A program made the translations under genes and the position numbers. A DNA stretch of 10,329 bases, taken from Bryobacterales bacterium (lineage in GTDB: Bacteria > Acidobacteriota > Terriglobia > Bryobacterales > Bryobacteraceae). Position 1 is the stretch's first letter. Each line of letters starts with the position of its first letter. The DNA lies in assembly GCA_003164075.1 (NCBI GenBank), contig PLRZ01000027.1, forward strand, positions 1 through 10,329. The letters run 5' to 3'. The notes under the pieces were generated by a model, which did not search any database, was not told the DNA's origin, and worked only from the letters and a program-made list of their open reading frames with translations. Shown here piece by piece: positions 4,974 through 10,329 of the stretch.

Positions 4974-7283
4974 TCACATCGACCCTCCCGAATGACACGA
5001 GGTGCACGACTGCTCCGCCCACGCGCCGCCGACGTCAACGGGGTGGGTGAAAGTGAGCCCCGTCGAGCCTGTTGCGAACTGGAGGCTCTCGGTCTTACCC
5101 TGACGCATAATCTTGTGGCAGGTGTCACAATCGGAGCGAATGACGCTTCCGTCTACACTCTTGTGCTGGCCGTCGTGACAGCGGAAGCAGCCTACGGAAT
5201 AGAAATGCGTGTCGTTGGTAGGATATGTGTCCCACCGGACTTTCATCGCCGGGAAGAAATACCGGTCATAGATATTCTGGAGGGCAGCGATCGCGCCCTT
5301 AATGGTGTCCTGCTTGTCCGCATACACTTGCGGGTAAGTCTTCTGATAATACGTGCGGAGGGCGTGGTCAATGCCCGCTTTCGCCTGCTCGTTACCGGCG
5401 TACGTCGCCGCAAGAGCGGCAACACCTTGCTGTTTGATAAACGGAAGAGATGAGTCGATGCTTCCCTCGCTCAGCGCCTCGTCTACGCTCCGGTCCGGCG
5501 CCTTGAAGATGTGGCTGGGGCGGTTGTGACAGTCCACGCAGTCCATGGTTCGGATCTCACCGGCCGGGGCCGCGGTGGACCCAAGCGGCTGTGAAGAGTA
5601 TACCTTGGCCGCGCCAGTCAGGGGATTGACCGCGCGCACCCAGGGGATGTTCTGTTTGTCCGCGTCACTTGCGATATATTCCACCTTGCCGGCCACGTGC
5701 CAGTGAATTCCCATTCGCGTCGGGTCCGCGGCTGGGCCGCCGCCGACCATGACCAACATGTCGATCTGCCAGCGCGTATTGTGCTCATCGGACAGGAAGT
5801 GCGTCTGTTGCACCTCGCGGCTTCCAAAGAATTTTGCCGGCCAGTGGCACTGTTCGCAATTGACCCGTATGGGGCGCAGCGAGGACACGGGCACCGGAAT
5901 CGGCCGGGGATAGTCGTCCTGGATGGTATCCACAAGTTCCAGCATGCCGCGAGCCTTGGATTCGATGTATCCCGTCGCCCCCGGTCCGACATGACATTGC
6001 GCGCATGCCACATGCGCGTGCGGCGATTGACGATAGGTGGTGTACTCCGGGGTCATGGAGTGACAGACGGCGCCGCAAAATGATACGGCGTCCGTGTAGA
6101 GATAGGCCTGACTACTTCCATAAATCGCTGGAACGCATAGCGCCGCGGATCCGAGGGCGACCGCAAGAAGAGCCTTTCTTTCCGCGGGAAGGTTGAGGTC
6201 CCACTTGGGATAGCGGGCGAACGCCAGGGGCTTGTGCATTCGCCAGCGGATCCATTGAGCATACATGCCGCCTAAGATGACAGTGACGCCGGCAATTACG
6301 AAAATCGGCGGTACGAAGAAGATCACCAGATCGCCATAGGGCTGGGTGAAGGAACCGCCGCCGATTGTGTGATAAGCCGTCAGCACGGCGAACACAAGCA
6401 CGCCTATGGCGGCAATGCCGGTGCCGGCGTAACTGATCCAGTTGCGATACAGCGCCACCGGGCCGGGGCCGGGCCGGCTCTTGGGTGAGCCACCAGCGGG
6501 CTTCGCGCCCGGCGCGGTAAGCGGCAGCAACTGGTGACGCCGGGCAAAGCGCCGGGCCTCCGGGATGGCCGCAATCTCATGCCGGAGCTCGCCGGCTGGC
6601 ATGAATTTCCATCCGGAGAAGATACTATCGAGCAGTCCGTTTTCTTCCTCGATCGAAACCAGAACCGAAGCGTAGACGTGGAAGATGATGAAAGCGAAGA
6701 ACACGAACATCAGGAAGTAATGAATCAGGCGAAGATACGCCGGCTCGATGAGGTGGGGCAACCAAGCGATGTATTGGTGCAGGAATGGATTCCCTACCAC
6801 CTGGCTGTAGAGGAACAGCCCAGTCAGGATTTCGACCAGAATCAGCAGGTAGATGATGAAGTACGATAGTGCTGCCAGAGGGTTGTGGCCGGCCCTGTGG
6901 CCTGGGTCGAATCGCATGAACAGGTAGAACTCGAGCATCGAGCCCATACCCTTCCATTGCTCGCGGCGGATGGGTATGTAAGCAGACCACCTGGCCCAGA
7001 AATTCCCCTTAAAAAACCAATAAATCCGAAACGCGAATGCCGCGATCAGGACGAAACCTGAGACGACGTGAACGAATCGCATCCTGGCCATCTGAAAAGC
7101 GGCCCGGCCTCCCGAAAGCAGAAATGGGCGGTGGATATACAGGCCGGTAAACGCAAGCGACACGAACGCAAAGAAAATCAGCCAGTGAGCGATGCGAACC
7201 GGCTTCTCCCAGACATACGTGCGGACCAGCCCGGCTTTCGGAAGGCGGGATAAGGCCGATGCTGGCGAAACAGGTCTTGGCAT
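4974..7283 (-). CDS. Fusion: HyaC-like cytochrome b plus NapC/NirT-like heptahaem cytochrome c
   Basis: This is the likely membrane electron acceptor of the hydrogenase. Residues 1-240 resemble the four-helix HyaC/HupZ cytochrome b, with candidate haem b histidines His33, His72, His188 and His202. A cytoplasmic, Pro/Gly-rich linker (about 240-280) leads to three more helices (about 282-304, 318-344, 369-391). Next comes a domain with seven haem c sites: one CxxxCH (403-408, followed by Ser-Met) and six CxxCH starting at 427, 476, 582, 699, 719 and 760. The CGxVCH start and CEQCHWP block recall membrane-anchored NapC/NirT-like multihaem proteins of Acidobacteriota. Seven helices would put the haem domain in the periplasm, the same side as the Tat-exported enzyme. 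The frame is uninterrupted. ATG 7283 has AGGA about 8 nt upstream. Confidence 0.93.
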   Translation of the reverse strand: MPRPVSPASALSRLPKAGLVRTYVWEKPVRIAHWLIFFAFVSLAFTGLYIHRPFLLSGGRAAFQMARMRFVHVVSGFVLIAAFAFRIYWFFKGNFWARWSAYIPIRREQWKGMGSMLEFYLFMRFDPGHRAGHNPLAALSYFIIYLLILVEILTGLFLYSQVVGNPFLHQYIAWLPHLIEPAYLRLIHYFLMFVFFAFIIFHVYASVLVSIEEENGLLDSIFSGWKFMPAGELRHEIAAIPEARRFARRHQLLPLTAPGAKPAGGSPKSRPGPGPVALYRNWISYAGTGIAAIGVLVFAVLTAYHTIGGGSFTQPYGDLVIFFVPPIFVIAGVTVILGGMYAQWIRWRMHKPLAFARYPKWDLNLPAERKALLAVALGSAALCVPAIYGSSQAYLYTDAVSFCGAVCHSMTPEYTTYRQSPHAHVACAQCHVGPGATGYIESKARGMLELVDTIQDDYPRPIPVPVSSLRPIRVNCEQCHWPAKFFGSREVQQTHFLSDEHNTRWQIDMLVMVGGGPAADPTRMGIHWHVAGKVEYIASDADKQNIPWVRAVNPLTGAAKVYSSQPLGSTAAPAGEIRTMDCVDCHNRPSHIFKAPDRSVDEALSEGSIDSSLPFIKQQGVAALAATYAGNEQAKAGIDHALRTYYQKTYPQVYADKQDTIKGAIAALQNIYDRYFFPAMKVRWDTYPTNDTHFYSVGCFRCHDGQHKSVDGSVIRSDCDTCHKIMRQGKTESLQFATGSTGLTFTHPVDVGGAWAEQSCTSCHSGGSM

Positions 7284-7387
7284 GGCAATTTCCTATCTCA
7301 GTCCGACTCCACCGGCTGGGCGGGGCCGTCGTCGCGGCATCTCTCCGGCAGTGGTGCGGGCGATTCCGATTCGCAAGGGAGGTTGGG
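7284..7387 (-). other. 104-nt spacer between small-subunit and cytochrome genes
   Basis: I see no gene, clear terminator or promoter here. The only readable signal is the AGGA ribosome site for the cytochrome start. The spacing is compatible with one transcript. Confidence 0.4.
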
Positions 7388-8545
7388 TCATGGCTTCTTT
7401 TCCGGTGGACCTTCACGCTCCACTAAGCCGCTCTTTCGGCCGATTTCGGTCGGGCCGCCCCTCGGTTCTTCCCCGTGCGGCTGCATTTGTATTCGCGCCG
7501 CGCTGGCGATTCCGTGCAAGCCCAGCGCCGCTGCAACGCCTCCCGTCAAAATCAGGCCGAGTTTCCCGGCGTCGATGTCCACACCGAAGCCCGGCACCGA
7601 GGGAAGCCGCTTGTAAAAGGGTGACTTCGTATCCCAGAAACGATGGGAGGCGCAGGCGATACATCCGTGGCCCGATTTTACCGGCCAACTGGTGCCATCG
7701 TTCCAGCGGACCGTCGGGCAGTTGTAGGTCGCCTCCGGTCCTTTGCATCCCATCTTATACAGACAATAGCCTTTGCGGTGGCCTTCGTCACCCCACTCCT
7801 CCACATACCGGCCGGCATCGTAGTGGGCGCGGCGCTCGCATTGGTCGTGAATGATATCGCCGTAAGCGAACAGCGGCCGGTTGTATTGGTCCAGGGCCGG
7901 CATCTCGTGAAAGGTCAGGTAATGCGTCAGAACTGCGGCGGTATTCGCCGGATTGTGCGGACAGCCACCCAAATTGATGACCTTTAAGCCAGGGACGGCT
8001 TCCTGAAGTCCCACGGCGCCGGTCGGGTTTGGGTTCGATCGAACCAGGCCTCCATCCCACGCGCAGGCGCCCACCGCAATATTCGCGGCCGAATTGGTGC
8101 ATACATGTTCTGCAATTTCAAGAGCAGTCTTTCCACCGATGGTGCAGTACACCCCACCATCCGCGGTTGGGATGGCGCCTTCCACTACTGCGATGTACTG
8201 CCCCTTATGATCCTGGACCACTCGTTCGAGTGCTGCTTCGGCCTGCTTCCCCGCACCCGCCATAATCAGTTCGTGGTATTCCCAGGAGAGAAGATCCAGC
8301 ACGAACTCAGTGACTGTTGGGTTGCTGGAGCGGAGCATCGATTCCGAATTGCCCGCGCAATCCTGGAACTCGAGCCAAACCAAGACTGGACGAGAGGTCT
8401 GACTGAGGGCTTTTTCAACCGCCGATAGATACCGTGGTGGAAGCGCTAGCGTAGCGACCATCAGCTTGCAAAACTTAACGAACTCGCGGCGGGATACTCC
8501 GCGACTCTTCAAGGCTTGAGGCAGCGGGTTTCGCAGTGCCCTCAT
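7388..8545 (-). CDS. hyaA: [NiFe] uptake hydrogenase small subunit, Tat-exported, with C-terminal membrane anchor
   Basis: This 385-residue protein carries the FeS chain moving electrons from the Ni-Fe centre to cytochrome b. The N-terminus has a Tat motif SRREFVK (18-24) and a hydrophobic stretch to about residue 40. Distal cluster ligands are His233, Cys236, Cys261 and Cys267; medial cluster ligands are Cys276, Cys295 and Cys298. Proximal ligands Cys63, Cys161 and Cys195 (GCPHNP) are present, but the fourth position is Asn66 (CAGNSE in place of the usual CTGCSE). There are no supernumerary cysteines beside it, so the six-cysteine O2-tolerant cluster of Hyd-1/MBH enzymes is absent. A C-terminal helix (about 329-350) with His344 matches the HyaA anchor that meets the cytochrome b haem. 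ATG 8545 has GAGG 7 nt upstream. This is the first hydrogenase gene of the cluster. Confidence 0.97.
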   Translation of the reverse strand: MRALRNPLPQALKSRGVSRREFVKFCKLMVATLALPPRYLSAVEKALSQTSRPVLVWLEFQDCAGNSESMLRSSNPTVTEFVLDLLSWEYHELIMAGAGKQAEAALERVVQDHKGQYIAVVEGAIPTADGGVYCTIGGKTALEIAEHVCTNSAANIAVGACAWDGGLVRSNPNPTGAVGLQEAVPGLKVINLGGCPHNPANTAAVLTHYLTFHEMPALDQYNRPLFAYGDIIHDQCERRAHYDAGRYVEEWGDEGHRKGYCLYKMGCKGPEATYNCPTVRWNDGTSWPVKSGHGCIACASHRFWDTKSPFYKRLPSVPGFGVDIDAGKLGLILTGGVAAALGLHGIASAARIQMQPHGEEPRGGPTEIGRKSGLVEREGPPEKKP

Positions 8546-8673
8546 GTTGACACCTCACGTTGGATCAAGGTCACTGCCGAAGCGTCGGCGTCCTTGTCCG
8601 TATGTCGCACTCTCTTTTACCTGCTGCCTAGCGAGAAATGCCTTTTTGATCCTCTGCCATACGAAATGGTGTT
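8546..8673 (-). promoter_or_regulatory. Probable leader/promoter region of the hydrogenase operon (no box assigned)
   Basis: This gap of about 130 nt separates the hypothetical gene from the first hydrogenase gene and is the natural place for the operon promoter. I found no convincing sigma-54 -24/-12 pair or strong sigma-70 boxes by eye. The call rests on position alone. Confidence 0.35.
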
Positions 8674-8699
8674 GTCTACTAGGCAACTGCCGAGTAGAC
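8674..8699 (-). repeat. 26-nt inverted repeat at the end of the hypothetical gene, upstream of the hydrogenase genes
   Basis: Arms gtctact (8674-8680) and agtagac (8693-8699) are perfectly complementary. After one mismatch, GGC/GCC pair further inside, leaving an AGTT loop on the minus strand. It covers the stop codon of the 90-residue ORF. No U-tract follows on the minus strand, so it is not a classical terminator. It may be a weak transcript end or a dyad operator about 130 nt before the hydrogenase start. Confidence 0.5.
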
Positions 8700-8951
8700 G
8701 TAGGGCGCCAACGAGACCAGAATCGCCAGAGGGGAGCGGTCTGTCTGGGGTGTGGGGATCCCGGTGACCTGGAGGGATGCGCCGTTGGCGGATTCGACTT
8801 CCACCATTCCCTCACTCACCGTCAGGATTGAAATATCGGAGCGACGAAGCGCGGTTCCGATTGAATACTCTCCAGGCAACAGTGTCCGGAATTCAAACAG
8901 TGGGATGGACCGGATTTGGGAGTCATGCGTTCCCGGGGGCCGCCAGAGCAT
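8679..8951 (-). CDS. Hypothetical 90-residue protein downstream of clpB
   Basis: I do not recognise this protein. The ATG at 8951 lies 16 nt after the clpB stop and has an AGG-containing purine stretch (GGCAGGCGAAA) just upstream. Composition is balanced, unlike the arginine-rich shadow frames nearby: a beta-rich middle (PLFEFRTLLPGEYSIG, ISILTVSEG, VEVES) and a mildly hydrophobic C-terminal end (LAILVSLAPYVYS). It has no cysteine or obvious catalytic motif. The frame stays open upstream to 9083, inside clpB, but that part is a shadow of clpB. It is probably co-transcribed with clpB. It may also be an untranslated remnant; confidence is moderate. Confidence 0.5.
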   Translation of the reverse strand: MLWRPPGTHDSQIRSIPLFEFRTLLPGEYSIGTALRRSDISILTVSEGMVEVESANGASLQVTGIPTPQTDRSPLAILVSLAPYVYSAVA

Positions 8952-8967
8952 TTTCGCCTGCCTCGCG

Positions 8968-10329
8968 CTAGCTGCCAGCGGTCTGCGTCTTTCCAGCGGG
9001 TATGGGCTGCGGGGAGAAGACCAGCGTCCCGGCTGCGCGGTCATAATCAATCTGCACAAGCTGTCCATCGCGGACGGTCCCATCCAAAAGCAACCGTCCC
9101 AACCGCGTTTCGACGTTTTTCTGAATCGCCCGCTTCAAAGGGCGCGCCCCGTAAGCAGAATCGTAGCCGGCGCGGACCAAATACCGTTGCGCGTCCGGCG
9201 TCATTTCTATCGTAATGTGACGTTCGGCGAGCCTGGCGCGCAGCCCTTCCAGCTGGATCTCCACGATCTGCATCAGATGATCCTCGGACAGCCCATGGAA
9301 AACAATGATTTCGTCCACGCGGTTTAGAAATTCGGGCCGGAAGAAATGGCGCAACTCTTCCAGAACAGCCTCCTTCATACGCTCATAGTCGGACCCATCG
9401 AACGCACCGCGATATCCAAGGATTCGCTGGCTGCCGATGTTGGACGTCATAATCAGAATCGTGTGCTTAAAGTCCACCGTCCGTCCCTGGCCGTCGGTTA
9501 GCCGCCCGTCGTCCAGGATCTGCAGCATAACGTTGAAGACATCTTGGTGGGCCTTCTCGATCTCGTCGAAAAGGATCACGCAATACGGGCGCCGCCGCAC
9601 GGCTTCCGTTAGTTGTCCGCCCTCTTCAAAGCCCACGTAGCCGGGGGGAGCACCGATGAGGCGCGCGACGGTGTGCTTCTCCTGATACTCCGACATGTCG
9701 ATCCGAATCATGGCGCGCTCATCATCGAACAGGAACTCGGCCAGGGCCCGGGCCAGTTCTGTCTTGCCAACGCCCGTGGGGCCGAGGAAGATGAAGCTTC
9801 CAACCGGCCTATTCGGATCCTTCAGGCCCGACCGCGCCCGTATGACGGCCTCTGCCACCGCCTGCACCGCTTCGTTTTGGCCGATGACCCGCTTGTGCAA
9901 CTCCACGTCGAGGTGAAGTAACTTCTGTACTTCTCCCTCCAGCAGCCGCGAAACCGGAATCTTGGTCCACCGGCCCACCACCTCGGCGATGTCCTGTTCG
10001 TCAACTTCCTCTTTGATCAGCGGTTTCCCGCCCTGCTTCTTTGAGAAGTTCTCCAATTCGGTCTTCAGTTGATTTTCCAATTGAACCAACTTCCCGTACT
10101 TCAGTTCCGCGGCCTTGTTCAGGTCGTATTGCCTTTCGGCTTTTTCAATATCGACCTTTACCTGCTCGGTCTGTTCACGGAGTGTGCGTAGCCTCTGCAC
10201 GGCACGTTTCTCCGTCTGCCACTTGGCTTTCGTGGCGTCCGAATCGGCCCGTAGATTGGCGAGTTCCTTCTCCAGTTTGGCCAGGCGTTCCTTCGAGGCT
10301 TCGTCTTTCTCCTTCTTCAGAGCCTCCCG
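8968..10329 (-). CDS. clpB: ClpB (Hsp104-family) disaggregase, C-terminal 453 residues
   Basis: ClpB is a hexameric AAA+ ATPase that threads aggregated proteins through its pore and hands them to DnaK for refolding. The window begins inside the coiled-coil M domain; the frame is open to the window edge, so the N-domain and first ATPase domain lie upstream. Visible residues about 1-110 are the charged, heptad-like M domain. The second ATPase domain has the VIGQNEAV start, Walker A GPTGVGKT (about 183-190), pore loop GYVG (230-233), Walker B VILFDE (251-256), the TSNIGSQ sensor-1 segment, NRVDEI, and the GARPLKR sensor-2 motif near the end. A GTG at 10200 is internal, not a start. It is a housekeeping stress gene with no known direct role in hydrogenase maturation; adjacency is probably incidental. 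Confidence 0.97.
   Translation of the reverse strand, partial: REALKKEKDEASKERLAKLEKELANLRADSDATKAKWQTEKRAVQRLRTLREQTEQVKVDIEKAERQYDLNKAAELKYGKLVQLENQLKTELENFSKKQGGKPLIKEEVDEQDIAEVVGRWTKIPVSRLLEGEVQKLLHLDVELHKRVIGQNEAVQAVAEAVIRARSGLKDPNRPVGSFIFLGPTGVGKTELARALAEFLFDDERAMIRIDMSEYQEKHTVARLIGAPPGYVGFEEGGQLTEAVRRRPYCVILFDEIEKAHQDVFNVMLQILDDGRLTDGQGRTVDFKHTILIMTSNIGSQRILGYRGAFDGSDYERMKEAVLEELRHFFRPEFLNRVDEIIVFHGLSEDHLMQIVEIQLEGLRARLAERHITIEMTPDAQRYLVRAGYDSAYGARPLKRAIQKNVETRLGRLLLDGTVRDGQLVQIDYDRAAGTLVFSPQPIPAGKTQTAGS

Noticed and set aside
7009..7416. Minus-strand open frame of 135 codons across the small-subunit/cytochrome junction
   Set aside because: It overlaps conserved ends of two real genes in another frame and has shadow-like composition.
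7192..7854. Plus-strand open frame of 220 codons
   Set aside because: It is antisense to the small-subunit gene and the cytochrome start, rich in Arg, Pro and Ser, with no family signature.
8752..9327. Plus-strand open frame of 191 codons over the end of clpB
   Set aside because: It is antisense to conserved ClpB sequence, with no ribosome site or motifs supporting it.
10198..10200. GTG as a possible start of the clpB-like protein
   Set aside because: Codons upstream to the window edge continue recognisable ClpB coiled-coil sequence, so this GTG is an internal valine and the gene is cut by the window.
1..10329. CRISPR array, tRNA, rRNA, transposon or integrase
   Set aside because: I saw no spaced direct repeats, no tRNA- or rRNA-like segments, no transposase motifs and no terminal inverted repeats. 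The window is a continuous set of same-strand metabolic genes.

Overview
All supported genes in this window lie on the minus strand, so transcription runs from position 10329 towards 1. The window carries the end of a clpB chaperone gene, then a compact cluster for a membrane-bound, periplasm-facing group 1 [NiFe] uptake hydrogenase with several of its maturation genes. The sequence is fairly GC-rich. The multihaem cytochrome half resembles the NapC/NirT-like proteins I associate with Acidobacteriota and some deltaproteobacterial lineages. An acidobacterium-like host is my best guess, but this is family-level recall and not proof.

Layout in the direction of transcription. (1) 10329-8968: C-terminal 453 residues of ClpB, with the 5' part off the window. 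(2) 8951-8679: a 90-residue ORF of unknown function, ending in a 26-nt inverted repeat. (3) 8545-7388: hydrogenase small subunit with a Tat signal, three FeS-cluster cysteine sets and a HyaA-type C-terminal membrane anchor. The proximal cluster site has Asn in place of one cysteine. (4) 7283-4974: a 769-residue fusion of a HyaC-like di-haem cytochrome b and a NapC/NirT-like membrane-anchored cytochrome c with seven haem c sites. (5) 4852-4661: a 63-residue protein with two membrane helices. (6) 4435-2726: hydrogenase large subunit with both Ni-binding CxxC motifs and a 14-residue C-terminal propeptide. (7) 2711-2175: its maturation endopeptidase. (8) 2170-1910 and 1910-1614: two tandem HypC-family chaperones, the second with an N-terminal extension. 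(9) 1617-487: HypD. (10) 502-1: N-terminal half of HypE, cut by the window edge.

How it fits together. HypC, HypD and HypE build the Fe(CN)2CO unit, and HypC delivers it to the large-subunit precursor. After nickel insertion (HypA/HypB, like HypF, are not visible here) the protease removes the C-terminal tail. The folded large subunit then crosses the membrane with the Tat-tagged small subunit. H2 electrons should pass through the FeS chain to cytochrome b. In this locus the cytochrome b is covalently joined to a seven-haem periplasmic domain, suggesting a route to periplasmic c-type carriers as well as, or instead of, the quinone pool. The order small subunit - cytochrome - small ORF - large subunit is not the usual small-large-cytochrome order and recalls the Isp-type (hynS-isp1-isp2-hynL) layout.

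The most notable points are the cytochrome b/heptahaem c fusion, the Cys-to-Asn change at the proximal cluster, the tandem non-identical hypC genes, and the small two-helix membrane protein between the cytochrome and large-subunit genes. No RNA gene, mobile element or CRISPR array was seen.
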